From: Thiotrichaceae bacterium UBA4486
Lineage (GTDB): Bacteria; Pseudomonadota; Gammaproteobacteria; Eutrophobiales; Eutrophobiaceae
Assembly: GCA_002389045.1 (NCBI GenBank)
Contig: DGNS01000015.1
Coordinates: forward strand, 1-59,942
Length of the DNA stretch: 59,942 nucleotides
Reading direction: 5' to 3'
Shown: piece by piece, positions 37,803 through 46,916 of the stretch
Position numbering within the stretch: the first letter of the stretch is position 1
How the letters are laid out: every line of letters begins with the position of its first letter
Notes under the pieces: generated by a model
What the model was told of the DNA's origin: nothing
The model's database searches: none
Seen by the model: the letters and a program-made list of their open reading frames with translations, nothing else
Translations under genes and position numbers: made by a program

Positions 37803-38492
37803 ATGAAGAACAGGATACTCATTGTCGAGGATGAGGAAGGTATTCGGGAAATGCTGGGTTACACCCTGAGCCGTGAGGGATTCAATTTCGATGAAGCCGA
37901 TAACGTCGATAGCGCCAGTACGCTACTGGAAAGCACCCTGCCCGATCTGATACTGCTGGACTGGATGCTGCCGGGCATGAGTGGTCTGGATTATGCCCGG
38001 CGACTGAGGAAAAGCCCGGAGACCAGGCATATACCGATTATCATGCTGACTGCGAAAACGGATGAAACCGACAAGGTCAAGGGGCTGGATTATGGCGCCG
38101 ACGATTACATCACCAAGCCGTTTTCCACCCGTGAACTGGTATCCAGGATCAAGGCGGTCCTGCGCCGCAGCCAGTCAGTCAGTGACAAGGGAACGATAGA
38201 AATCGAGGGTTTGTCGCTGGATCCGGAAACCTACCGGGTCAGCGCCCATGGCCAATCCATTGAAATCAGCCCCACGGAATTCAGACTGCTGCATTTTTTC
38301 ATCTCTCACCCTGAACGGGTGTATACCCGGGCACAGTTGCTGGATCAGGTCTGGGGTCAGAATGTCTATGTTGAAGAGCGTACGGTAGATGTGCATATTC
38401 GCCGTCTGAGAAAAACCCTGCAACCGTACGGTTTTGACAAATATATACAAACTGTCAGAAGTGTGGGCTATCGTTTTTCGACGGTACACTGA
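37803..38492 (+). CDS. phoB: Phosphate regulon response regulator PhoB
   Basis: A 229-aa OmpR-class response regulator. The receiver domain (1-120) has the phospho-acceptor D53 in LLDWMLPG, acidic E9/D10 and K104-type Lys in DDYITKPFS. The winged-helix effector domain (about 130-228) includes EFRLLHFFISHPERVYTRAQLLDQVWG and VDVHIRRLRKTL. I start at MKNRILIVEDEEG; nine extra residues are possible upstream. It is followed by phoR after 18 bp. Confidence 0.96.
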   Translation: MKNRILIVEDEEGIREMLGYTLSREGFNFDEADNVDSASTLLESTLPDLILLDWMLPGMSGLDYARRLRKSPETRHIPIIMLTAKTDETDKVKGLDYGADDYITKPFSTRELVSRIKAVLRRSQSVSDKGTIEIEGLSLDPETYRVSAHGQSIEISPTEFRLLHFFISHPERVYTRAQLLDQVWGQNVYVEERTVDVHIRRLRKTLQPYGFDKYIQTVRSVGYRFSTVH

Positions 38493-38510
38493 CACCTTTG
38501 AAGGTGAACA

Positions 38511-39833
38511 ATGAGCGATTTGTGGCGACTTCTCCTGCTGTTGCTGGCCACGGCGACCATAGGCCTGTTGACGGGGCATACCCTGGCCTTCGTCAGTATC
38601 GGCTTGTTGATCTATATATTCTGGCTGCGCAAACGTATCGAGGAATTACGCGACTGTCTGCGTGATCGGAACCCGGCGAATGAGGACGCGTTTACCGGTG
38701 TCCTCTATGACATCCTGGCGGAATTCGATCGTGTCCGTCGTCATCACCACGACCGGGACAAAAAGCTGCTGGCCCAGTTAAAGCGTTTCCAGATCGCCGC
38801 GATGGCCATTCCCGATGCCGTGGTGCTGCTTGGAAAACACGGCAGCATTGACTGGGCCAATCACCGGGCCGGGGAGTATCTCGGCATTCAATGGCCCCGG
38901 GATGACGGCCAGCGTATTTCCAACCTGCTACGGGCGCCCGAGTTGAGCCGCCTGATACAAAATCCTCCGTCCGCGCAATCCGATGACCGGCTCGAGATGG
39001 CCCTGTCGCATAACCGCGACCGCTACCTGGAATTTCGCGTCGTGCCGTATGGTAATGATCAACGTCTGCTGGTGGCGCGGGATGTGACCGAGATCCGCCA
39101 GACCAGTAATATGCGCAGGGATTTTATCGCCAATGCCTCGCATGAGTTGCGTACGCCACTCACCGTCATTGCCGGCTATCTCGAGTCCATCGAAAATGAC
39201 GAGGACACAACGCCGGTATCGGCCTGGAAACAGATCATCGGCAAGATGCGCACGCATACGCTGCGCATGCAGCGATTAATCGACGATCTGCTGAAGCTGT
39301 CGAGTCTGGAGTCGGTACGCAGCGGGGAACACAGGGAAGAAGTGGCGGTTTCGGAGTTGCTGTCCTCTATTTTCAACGAGGCCAAGGTGCTCAGCGGAGA
39401 CGAGGAGCACATCTTTTACCTGGAGACGGATACCCGGCTGTGGCTGAAGGGTGACCAGCAGGGGCTTTACAGTGCCTTTTCCAACCTGGTATTCAATGCC
39501 GTTCAATACACCCCGGCCCGCGGCGTGATACGCATACGCTGGCATGAAAACGACAGGGGCGCGTGCATGGAGGTGATCGACTCCGGCGAGGGCATTGCCA
39601 CGGAGCATATCCCCAGGCTGACGGAACGCTTTTACCGTGTCGACAAGGGACGTTCACGGGACCAGGGTGGCACCGGCCTCGGCCTGGCCATTGTCAAGCA
39701 TGCACTGGCCAACCACGGCGCGACCCTGGAAATAGACAGTCAGCCGGGCAAGGGCAGCCGCTTTTCCTGCCAGTTCACAAAGGCCAGGCTGGTCAGGAAA
39801 CAGGCCCCGGACGAGGCCAGCATCAGCGCCTGA
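38511..39833 (+). CDS. phoR: Phosphate regulon sensor histidine kinase PhoR
   Basis: A 440-aa membrane kinase with two short N-terminal helices (about 6-23 and 25-39), a PAS domain (about 95-195), the HisKA phospho-acceptor H211 (ANASHELRTPLTVIAGYLE) and an HATPase domain with N (FSNLVFNAVQYTP), G1 (DSGEGI) and G2 (DQGGTGLGLAIVKH) boxes. There is no large periplasmic domain; as in E. coli, phosphate is sensed through PstSCAB-PhoU. Confidence 0.96.
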   Translation: MSDLWRLLLLLLATATIGLLTGHTLAFVSIGLLIYIFWLRKRIEELRDCLRDRNPANEDAFTGVLYDILAEFDRVRRHHHDRDKKLLAQLKRFQIAAMAIPDAVVLLGKHGSIDWANHRAGEYLGIQWPRDDGQRISNLLRAPELSRLIQNPPSAQSDDRLEMALSHNRDRYLEFRVVPYGNDQRLLVARDVTEIRQTSNMRRDFIANASHELRTPLTVIAGYLESIENDEDTTPVSAWKQIIGKMRTHTLRMQRLIDDLLKLSSLESVRSGEHREEVAVSELLSSIFNEAKVLSGDEEHIFYLETDTRLWLKGDQQGLYSAFSNLVFNAVQYTPARGVIRIRWHENDRGACMEVIDSGEGIATEHIPRLTERFYRVDKGRSRDQGGTGLGLAIVKHALANHGATLEIDSQPGKGSRFSCQFTKARLVRKQAPDEASISA

Positions 39834-39861
39834 TCTCCCTGTTTTACAATGCTTTTTTATA

Positions 39862-39901
39862 TTGTCTTCAAACTGTCATATCTCCGTAACACGGATGTCA
39901 T
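39862..39901 (+). promoter_or_regulatory. Tandem Pho boxes upstream of pstS
   Basis: TTGTCTT (39862-39868), CTGTCAT (39873-39879), CCGTAAC (39884-39890) and ATGTCAT (39895-39901) are spaced exactly 11 bp apart, making two tandem Pho boxes. The -10 downstream is not clear; GATAGT lies about 10 bp beyond. They sit between phoR and pstS, so pstSCAB-phoU has its own PhoB-dependent promoter. Confidence 0.85.
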
Positions 39902-39999
39902 TGATGGCCCTGATAGTTGCCGGCGTAGGGCGGCCGGCCGGTCAGCGGCCGGCTGCCGCAAGCATTCACCATAGCTCATAATCAACGGAGAGGAGACTC

Positions 40000-40968
40000 A
40001 TGAAAAAACAGTTACTCACATTATTCGCGGCTTCAGCCTGCCTGTTGCCGGTGTCCGGCATGGCGGTCGAGCTCGATGCGAACCTGTCGGATTACCAGAA
40101 GGCCAGCGGTGTTTCCGGTAACGTCATCAGTATCGGTTCCGATACGCTGAACAACCTGATGACGTTGTGGGCCGAGGAATTCAAAAAGATTTACCCCAAT
40201 GTGAATATCCAGATCCAGGGTGCGGGTTCTTCCACGGCGCCGCCGGCGCTGGCCGAGGGCACCGCGAACTTCGGCCCCATGAGCCGGAAAATGAAGGACA
40301 AGGAAATCGAGACCTTCGAGAAGAAATACGGTTATAAACCCACCGCTATCGGCGTGGCCATTGACGCCCTGGCCGTTTACGTCCACAAGGACAACCCCAT
40401 TGCCGGGATGAGCATTCCACAGGTGGATGCGGTGTTTTCCGCAACCCGCAAATGCGGCTACAAGGAAGACATCACCACCTGGGGTCAACTGGGATTGACC
40501 GGTGAATGGGCGAACCGGCCGATTCAGGTCTATGGCCGAAATTCCGTATCCGGCACCTACGGTTACTTCAAGAAAAATGCGCTGTGTAAGGGTGATTTCA
40601 AGGACAGCGTCAACGAGCAACCCGGTTCCGCCTCGGTGGTTCAGGGTGTAACCAAGTCCATCAACGGTATTGGTTATTCCGGCATCGGTTACAAGACTTC
40701 CGGCGTCAAGGCGATCCCCCTGTCGAAGGAAGAAGGCGGGCAGGCTTACGAGGCAACACCGGAAAACGCCGTGGCGGGCAAATTCCCGCTGTCCAGACTA
40801 CTTTACGTCTACGTCAACAAGCATCCGAACGAAGATTTGCCGCCGCTGGAGCAGGAATTCATCAAGATGGTGATTTCGAAGATCGGCCAGGAAGTGGTTA
40901 TCAAGGACGGTTACATCCCCCTGCCTGCAAGTGTTGCCAAAAAGGAACTCGCCAAGGTTGGCCTGTAA
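40000..40968 (+). CDS. pstS: Phosphate-binding periplasmic protein PstS
   Basis: A 322-aa substrate-binding protein with a signal peptide (about 1-23, ending GMA). The phosphate-binding loops are SIGSDTLNNL, QGAGSSTAPPAL and GRNSVSGTYGYF. It is the PstS-like form found in many marine and environmental gammaproteobacteria rather than the E. coli form. GGAGAGGAG stands before the ATG. It begins pstSCAB-phoU. Confidence 0.95.
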   Translation: MKKQLLTLFAASACLLPVSGMAVELDANLSDYQKASGVSGNVISIGSDTLNNLMTLWAEEFKKIYPNVNIQIQGAGSSTAPPALAEGTANFGPMSRKMKDKEIETFEKKYGYKPTAIGVAIDALAVYVHKDNPIAGMSIPQVDAVFSATRKCGYKEDITTWGQLGLTGEWANRPIQVYGRNSVSGTYGYFKKNALCKGDFKDSVNEQPGSASVVQGVTKSINGIGYSGIGYKTSGVKAIPLSKEEGGQAYEATPENAVAGKFPLSRLLYVYVNKHPNEDLPPLEQEFIKMVISKIGQEVVIKDGYIPLPASVAKKELAKVGL

Positions 40969-41030
40969 AGGAAAACGTTATAACGTGGTCACAGCGGAAC
41001 CCCCGTGATGGCAGCGAATAACCAAGGTTA

Positions 41031-41061
41031 CAGCCTGCGGGTAGGGTATACCCGCAGGCTG
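41031..41061 (+). terminator. Strong hairpin between pstS and pstC (attenuator or mRNA stabiliser)
   Basis: A 13-bp perfect stem, CAGCCTGCGGGTA (41031-41043) with TACCCGCAGGCTG (41049-41061), has a 5-nt loop and no T-run. Its position after the highly expressed binding-protein gene suggests 3'-end protection and partial termination, giving more PstS than PstCAB. Inference only. Confidence 0.6.
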
Positions 41062-41172
41062 TTCTGATATGGGTAACCCCGGGTTACCCGGCCCGGTTAA
41101 TCCCGTAATCGCGCTGTGCATGTATTGGCAGCAATGAATTTAACATTAGTACACTTGTAACGTATTGAAAGC

Positions 41173-43452
41173 ATGACGAACCAGGTACTGACAGGGGATA
41201 CAGCGACGGAATCCGTTACCGAGACGACGGCCCGTTATCTGAAAACTCGCCATCTGAAGGATGTGATGACCCGTTATATGATGGCGGTGGGCGGTATCGG
41301 CGTCATTATTGCGATTGTCCTTATCGCGGTATATCTGTTCTACGTGGTGGTGCCCATGTTCATGCCGGCCGAGGTGGATCTGGCTGCGGAATACCGGGCT
41401 CCCGGCGATAGCAGCGCGGATACGCTGTATTACGCCATGGAAGAGCAGGCCGAAATCGGGCTACGCGCCGACAACCAGGGCAAGCTGGTGTTTTTTGATG
41501 TGAGTGATGGCCGGGTGTTGCAGGAGCATGATGTTTTGCCGGACAGCGATGCCGCCATCACCGCCTTTGATGCCGGTGATCCATCGCAGGAGTTGCTGGC
41601 CTATGGATTGTCTGACGGATCCGTTTTGCTGGTACAGCATCGCTACAAGATAACCTACCCGGATGACAAACGTCTGATCTCCCCCGGGCTGTATTATCCG
41701 ATGGGGCGTGAGCCGACCCGGGTGAGCGAGGATGGGTCGGCGATCACACAGGTGTCCGCACAATATGATGGGGATAACACCACTATAGCCGCCGTCACGG
41801 CGAACAGCGAGTTGCACCTGGTCTCCCTGGCCAGGGAAGAATCCTTTCTCTCCGATGAGGCCGAAATCACCCGTAGCGATGCAATGCTGCCATTGTCACG
41901 CCGGGCCAGCCACATGATCCTGGATGTCGACCAGCGTGAACTCTACCTCGCCAACGATGACGGCAGCATCAGCTACTATGACACCAGCGACAAGTCCGCG
42001 CCGGTGTTGATTGAGCACGTGCAGCGGGTGGTGCCGGATGACGTCCGCATCACCAGCCTTGAATTTCTGAGTGGCGGAATTTCCGTGCTCGTCGGCGACA
42101 GCCGTGGCCACATCAATCAATGGTTCCCGGTTCGTGATGAAAACAACGATTACTCGCTGCAATGGGTGCGTGGCTTCAGCGCCCAGGATCATCCGATAAC
42201 AGATATTACCCCGGAATACTTCCGCAAGGGTTTTATTGCCGCCGATGAGTCAGGCACTTACGGTATTTATCACACCACGGCGCACCGTACCGTAAAGGTG
42301 GTCGACGCCGGCATCAGCGCCAGCCTTAAGGCTGCGCTTGGCCCCCGGGCCGATGCCCTGTTGCTGGAAGACGGCAGACGTCAATTGCAATTCTGGCGGG
42401 TGCATAACGAACATCCCGAAATTTCCTGGCAATCACTGTGGGGCAAGGTCTGGTATGAAAGCCGGGCAGAACCCGAACTCATCTGGCAATCGTCCTCGGC
42501 CAGCAGTGATTTCGAACCCAAGTTCAGTCTGAGTCCACTGGCCTTCGGTACCTTCAAGGCGGCGTTTTACGCCATGTTGTTTGCCATTCCGCTGGCCATC
42601 CTGGGCGCCATCTATACGGCCTATTTCATGACGCCGAAAATGCGCAGCATGGTCAAACCGACCATCGAGATCATGGAAGCCCTGCCGACGGTGATCCTGG
42701 GTTTTCTGGCCGGGCTGTGGCTGGCGCCGTTTGTCGAATTGCATCTCCCGGGTATCTTTATGATCCTGCTGCTGTTGCCGGTCAGTATCCTGCTCGCTTC
42801 CTACGGCTGGTTCAAACTTCCGGACAAAATCAAAAAGCAGGTTCCGGAGGGCTGGGAGGCGGCCCTGTTGATCCCGGTGGTGGTGCTGGCCACGACAGTG
42901 GCCATTGCCCTCAGCATCCCGGTTGAAAAAGCATTTTTCGGCGGCAATATGCCGCTGTGGCTGACTAACGAAATGGGGATTGGTTACGACCAGCGTAATT
43001 CCCTGGTGGTGGGTGTGGCCATGGGCTTTGCCGTGATCCCGACCATATTCTCGATCAGCGAAGACGCCATCTACAGCGTCCCCAAACATCTGACCACCGG
43101 CTCACTTTCGCTGGGCGCAACGCCCTGGCAAACCATGATGCGGGTGGTGCTGTTGACGGCAAGTCCCGGTATTTTCTCCGCGCTGATGATCGGCCTCGGC
43201 CGCGCCGTGGGCGAGACCATGATCGTGGTCATGGCCACGGGCAATACCGCTATCATGGATATGAATATTTTCGAGGGTTTCCGCGCCCTGTCGGCGAACA
43301 TTGCCGTCGAGATGCCGGAATCCGAGGTGGGCGGCACGCATTACCGGGTGCTGTTTCTCGCCGCCCTGGTCCTGTTCATGGCCACCTTTGTATTCAATAC
43401 TGCCGCTGAGGTCGTCCGTCAGCGCCTCAGAATTAAATACAGCAGCCTGTAG
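41173..43452 (+). CDS. pstC: Phosphate ABC transporter permease PstC, extended form
   Basis: A 759-aa inner-membrane permease. After an N-terminal helix (about 38-62) comes a periplasmic insert of roughly 390 residues with repeated beta-propeller-like strands (TTIAAVTANSELHLVSLA, RELYLANDDGSISYYD, VLVGDSRGHINQWF). The canonical permease domain (about 460-755) follows, with PTVILGFLAGLWLAP and the EAA loop LSLGATPWQTMMRVVL. E. coli PstC is about 319 aa. The long form is known in pseudomonads and related bacteria; the role of the insert is not settled. Confidence 0.93.
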   Translation: MTNQVLTGDTATESVTETTARYLKTRHLKDVMTRYMMAVGGIGVIIAIVLIAVYLFYVVVPMFMPAEVDLAAEYRAPGDSSADTLYYAMEEQAEIGLRADNQGKLVFFDVSDGRVLQEHDVLPDSDAAITAFDAGDPSQELLAYGLSDGSVLLVQHRYKITYPDDKRLISPGLYYPMGREPTRVSEDGSAITQVSAQYDGDNTTIAAVTANSELHLVSLAREESFLSDEAEITRSDAMLPLSRRASHMILDVDQRELYLANDDGSISYYDTSDKSAPVLIEHVQRVVPDDVRITSLEFLSGGISVLVGDSRGHINQWFPVRDENNDYSLQWVRGFSAQDHPITDITPEYFRKGFIAADESGTYGIYHTTAHRTVKVVDAGISASLKAALGPRADALLLEDGRRQLQFWRVHNEHPEISWQSLWGKVWYESRAEPELIWQSSSASSDFEPKFSLSPLAFGTFKAAFYAMLFAIPLAILGAIYTAYFMTPKMRSMVKPTIEIMEALPTVILGFLAGLWLAPFVELHLPGIFMILLLLPVSILLASYGWFKLPDKIKKQVPEGWEAALLIPVVVLATTVAIALSIPVEKAFFGGNMPLWLTNEMGIGYDQRNSLVVGVAMGFAVIPTIFSISEDAIYSVPKHLTTGSLSLGATPWQTMMRVVLLTASPGIFSALMIGLGRAVGETMIVVMATGNTAIMDMNIFEGFRALSANIAVEMPESEVGGTHYRVLFLAALVLFMATFVFNTAAEVVRQRLRIKYSSL

Positions 43453-43455
43453 AAA

Positions 43456-45117
43456 ATGACGCACAACATCAGACAATGGATTAAAACCGGCGAGCCCTGG
43501 ATCTGGCTGAACGCGGGCGCGGTGACCGTTTCGGTATTGATGGTTATCGGCCTGACCCTGCTTATCGCGGTTCGGGGCATGGAACATTTCTGGCCGGCGC
43601 CCGTGGAAGCTTTTCGCTACAGCGTGCCGGGCGAGAAGCCGGTCTTGTTCATGGGCCAGCGGGTGGACGAGGAGCAGGTGACGGCGTTTCGCGCCGGACT
43701 CGCCAAGCGTGTTGATCCCAATCAGCTGGTCAGCCGCCATCTCTATAAAACCGGAAACAGGGATTTTCTGGGCATAGATTTTCGCTGGGTCAATGCGCTG
43801 GATATGGAAAATCTCGAATACCCTGACGAAGCCATGGTGGTTGAACGGCGTGAATGGGGCGACTTTATCGGTGTGCTCAAGGCCGTCAAGCGCGGTGATA
43901 CCGTAATCGAAAGTGGTACGAATGTATGGCCCTTGTTCCAGAGAGTCATCGACGAGAGCACGGCGATATTCGATGAAATACGGCATATCGAAAAGGATCG
44001 GATCGGCGGCATCAATTACCGTATTGAACGACTGCGTCTGCAAGAACGAAGTCTGGAACTCGATGGCGTGACCGGCGGGCCGGAATTCGACGCCCTGGAA
44101 GCAGAGCGGCAATCACTGCAGAGAGAATACGACAGTTATACCCGGCGTCTGGGTGAACTTTACGAAGACCTCAATACCTACAGCTTCGTGGCCACGCTGG
44201 CAGACGGCAAGGAAGCGGAGATCCCGCTGTCCAAGGTGGTCCGGGCCTACCGGCCCAACGCCATGAGTCTGGTCGGCAAGGTGCAGTTTTATTTAGCCAA
44301 GATCTGGGAATTTGTCAGCGAAGATCCGCGCGAGGCCAATACCGAGGGCGGTATTTTCCCGGCGATTTTCGGCACGGTGCTCATGGTCATCATCATGTCA
44401 ATCATTGTCACGCCGTTTGGCGTGGTTGCCGCCGTGTACCTGCGTGAATACGCGTCGCAGGGTCCGCTGACCCGGCTGATCCGGATCTCGGTGAATAATC
44501 TGGCCGGGGTGCCTTCTATCGTTTACGGCGTCTTCGGTCTCGGATTTTTCGTCTATTTCCTCGGCGGTTCCATCGACAAGTTGTTCTTTCCGGAGTCGCT
44601 GCCCGCGCCCACATTCGGGACCCCGGGGCTGATGTGGGCCTCACTGACACTGGCCATACTGACCGTGCCGGTGGTGATCGTCGCGACCGAGGAAGGCCTG
44701 TCCCGGGTGCCGCGCAGTATTCGTGAAGGCAGTCTGGCCCTGGGGGCCACCAAGGCCGAAACCCTGTGGCGGACGGTACTGCCCATGACCTCATCGGCCA
44801 TGATAACCGGCTTGATCCTGGCCGTGGCCCGCGCCGCCGGCGAGGTGGCGCCGCTGATGCTGGTGGGGGTGGTGAAACTGGCGCCGTCCCTGCCCCTGGA
44901 CGGGAATTTTCCCTTTCTGCACCTGGAAAGAAAGTTCATGCACCTGGGCTTTCACATCTATGATGTCGGTTTCCAGAGCCCCAATGTCGAGGCCGCCCGT
45001 CCGCTGGTGTATGCTACGTCGTTCCTGCTGGTCGTGATTATTATCACACTGAACCTGACGGCGATCCGGATTCGTAATACCCTTAGGGAGAAATACCGTG
45101 CCGCAGAGCAAAGTTGA
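43456..45117 (+). CDS. pstA: Phosphate ABC transporter permease PstA, extended form
   Basis: A 553-aa permease. An N-terminal helix (about 20-40) precedes a periplasmic segment of about 250 residues with a predicted coiled coil (INYRIERLRLQERSLELD and ALEAERQSLQREYDSYTRRL). The permease core (about 300-548) contains NNLAGVPSIVYGVFGLGFFV and the EAA loop LALGATKAETLWRTVLP. It begins 3 bp after pstC. The matching inserts in PstC and PstA suggest they interact in the periplasm. Confidence 0.93.
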   Translation: MTHNIRQWIKTGEPWIWLNAGAVTVSVLMVIGLTLLIAVRGMEHFWPAPVEAFRYSVPGEKPVLFMGQRVDEEQVTAFRAGLAKRVDPNQLVSRHLYKTGNRDFLGIDFRWVNALDMENLEYPDEAMVVERREWGDFIGVLKAVKRGDTVIESGTNVWPLFQRVIDESTAIFDEIRHIEKDRIGGINYRIERLRLQERSLELDGVTGGPEFDALEAERQSLQREYDSYTRRLGELYEDLNTYSFVATLADGKEAEIPLSKVVRAYRPNAMSLVGKVQFYLAKIWEFVSEDPREANTEGGIFPAIFGTVLMVIIMSIIVTPFGVVAAVYLREYASQGPLTRLIRISVNNLAGVPSIVYGVFGLGFFVYFLGGSIDKLFFPESLPAPTFGTPGLMWASLTLAILTVPVVIVATEEGLSRVPRSIREGSLALGATKAETLWRTVLPMTSSAMITGLILAVARAAGEVAPLMLVGVVKLAPSLPLDGNFPFLHLERKFMHLGFHIYDVGFQSPNVEAARPLVYATSFLLVVIIITLNLTAIRIRNTLREKYRAAEQS

Positions 45118-46003
45118 AACAGAAAACGAAGTGGATTACGCAATGATTGATTCCAACGAAAAAAATACCGTCATGGAAAATACCGGCGGTCATGCCATCG
45201 ATATGAATTCCCTGATCAACCAGGAAGACAAGCTGATCCTGGAAGACGAAGAGCCTTGTATCAATATCAACGATTTCAATCTTTACTACGCTGATGTGCA
45301 GGCGCTGAAAAACATCAACCTGAGCATACCCAAACAGCGTGTCTCGGCGTTTATCGGCCCGAGCGGCTGCGGCAAGTCAACCCTCCTGCGTTGCTTCAAC
45401 CGCATGAATGATCTGATCGATATCGTCCGCACCGAGGGCAGCATTACCATTCACGATCAGAATATCTATGACAAGAATGTCAACGTGGCCGAACTGCGCC
45501 GCCGCGTCGGCATGGTTTTCCAGAAGCCGAACCCGTTTCCCAAATCCATGTATGAAAATGTCGCCTACGGCCTGCGCATCCAGGGCATCAATGATCGCAA
45601 AACCCTGGACGAAGCGGTGGAAAAGTCGCTGCGGGGCGCGGCCCTGTGGGACGAGGTGAAGGATCGGCTCGATGAAAACGCCCTGGGTCTTTCCGGCGGT
45701 CAGGCCCAGCGGCTGGTGATCGCCCGTGCTATTGCCATCGAACCCGAGATCCTGCTGCTGGATGAACCCTGCTCGGCGCTGGATCCCATATCCACGCTGA
45801 AGATCGAGGAACTGATTTACGAACTCAAGGAAAAGTATACCATTGTCATCGTCACGCATAATATGCAGCAGGCCGCGCGGGTTTCCGACTACACGGCATA
45901 CATGTACCTTGGAGAAATGATCGAGTTCAAGGACACCAGCACCCTGTTTACCAATCCGCAGAAAAAAATGACCGAGGACTACATCACCGGTCGCTACGGT
46001 TGA
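45098..46003 (+). CDS. pstB: Phosphate ABC transporter ATPase PstB
   Basis: A 301-aa ABC ATPase: Walker A GPSGCGKST (from residue 87), signature LSGGQAQRL, Walker B LLLDEPCSALDP and switch His in VIVTHNMQQA. About 50 acidic, poorly conserved residues precede the domain. The GTG start at 45098 has AGGGAG upstream and overlaps pstA by 20 bp; later in-frame ATGs exist within the N-terminal extension, so the true start is not certain. Confidence 0.95.
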   Translation: MPQSKVETENEVDYAMIDSNEKNTVMENTGGHAIDMNSLINQEDKLILEDEEPCININDFNLYYADVQALKNINLSIPKQRVSAFIGPSGCGKSTLLRCFNRMNDLIDIVRTEGSITIHDQNIYDKNVNVAELRRRVGMVFQKPNPFPKSMYENVAYGLRIQGINDRKTLDEAVEKSLRGAALWDEVKDRLDENALGLSGGQAQRLVIARAIAIEPEILLLDEPCSALDPISTLKIEELIYELKEKYTIVIVTHNMQQAARVSDYTAYMYLGEMIEFKDTSTLFTNPQKKMTEDYITGRYG

Positions 46004-46036
46004 TGCCTTTATAACGCTTCACGCAGAGGTAAAAGA

Positions 46037-46753
46037 ATGGCCAGTTCCAGTGTAAGTGGACACATATCCAAGCAGTTCGATCAGGATCTGGAGGATGTCC
46101 GTGAAAACGTACTCAAGATGGGCGGCTATGTTGAACAGCAACTGGCCGATGCACTCAAATCGCTGATCGAAGCCGATATTGAGCTGGCTGAACAGGTACT
46201 CAAACACGAATACAATGTCAACAAGATGGAAGTGGATATCGATGAAGAAGTTATCCATCTGCTGGCGCGCCGGCAACCCGCGGCCGGTGATTTGCGACTG
46301 ACCATGGCCGTGATCAAGACCATCACCGACCTTGAACGCATCGGTGATGAAGCCCAGAAAATTGCCAAGATGGGTCTGGACCTTGCGGAGAAACAGGGCC
46401 CCAAGGCCTATTACGTCGGTATTAATTCCATGGGCAACCATGTTTTCCGTATGGTCAGGGGGGCCCTGGACGCGTTTGCGCGCATGGACACCCAGGCCGC
46501 CTTCCTGGTAGCCAAGGAAGAACCGGAATCGGATACGCAATACGCGGCCATCATGCGCCAGCTCATTACCTATATGATGGAAGACCCGCGCAGTATCTCC
46601 GGATCGCTGGACGCCATGTGGACCGCGCGCGCGCTCGAACGCATCGGTGATCACGCGCGCAACATCTGTGAATATGTGATCTATTTTGTCGAGGGCAAGG
46701 ACGTACGCCACATCAGTATCGAGGAACTGGAAAAGGAAATCAGCGAAGACTGA
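46037..46753 (+). CDS. phoU: Phosphate-signalling regulator PhoU
   Basis: A 238-aa protein of two PhoU three-helix repeats, each with the metal-binding ExxxD-type motif (TDLERIGDEAQKIA and RALERIGDHARNICEYV). It links PstSCAB state to PhoR and restrains uptake. It ends the transporter operon, 163 bp before ppk1. Confidence 0.96.
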   Translation: MASSSVSGHISKQFDQDLEDVRENVLKMGGYVEQQLADALKSLIEADIELAEQVLKHEYNVNKMEVDIDEEVIHLLARRQPAAGDLRLTMAVIKTITDLERIGDEAQKIAKMGLDLAEKQGPKAYYVGINSMGNHVFRMVRGALDAFARMDTQAAFLVAKEEPESDTQYAAIMRQLITYMMEDPRSISGSLDAMWTARALERIGDHARNICEYVIYFVEGKDVRHISIEELEKEISED

Positions 46754-46916
46754 ACAGGACAGGGATTATCACTTATCCCGGACACTGCTTCGGTTTATCA
46801 ACAACGCTTTCGCAATTGCAAGTATTACAGAACGCTTGCCTGTTTCATCGGCTCCGCCAAACCCCTATACTTTTTTGACCCGGAACTTTGAACTGGAACC
46901 TTGATCAACAGCCTGA

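Noticed and set aside
43102..44112. A 336-codon minus-strand frame across the pstC-pstA junction
   Set aside because: It crosses two genuine plus-strand genes and shows no protein features.
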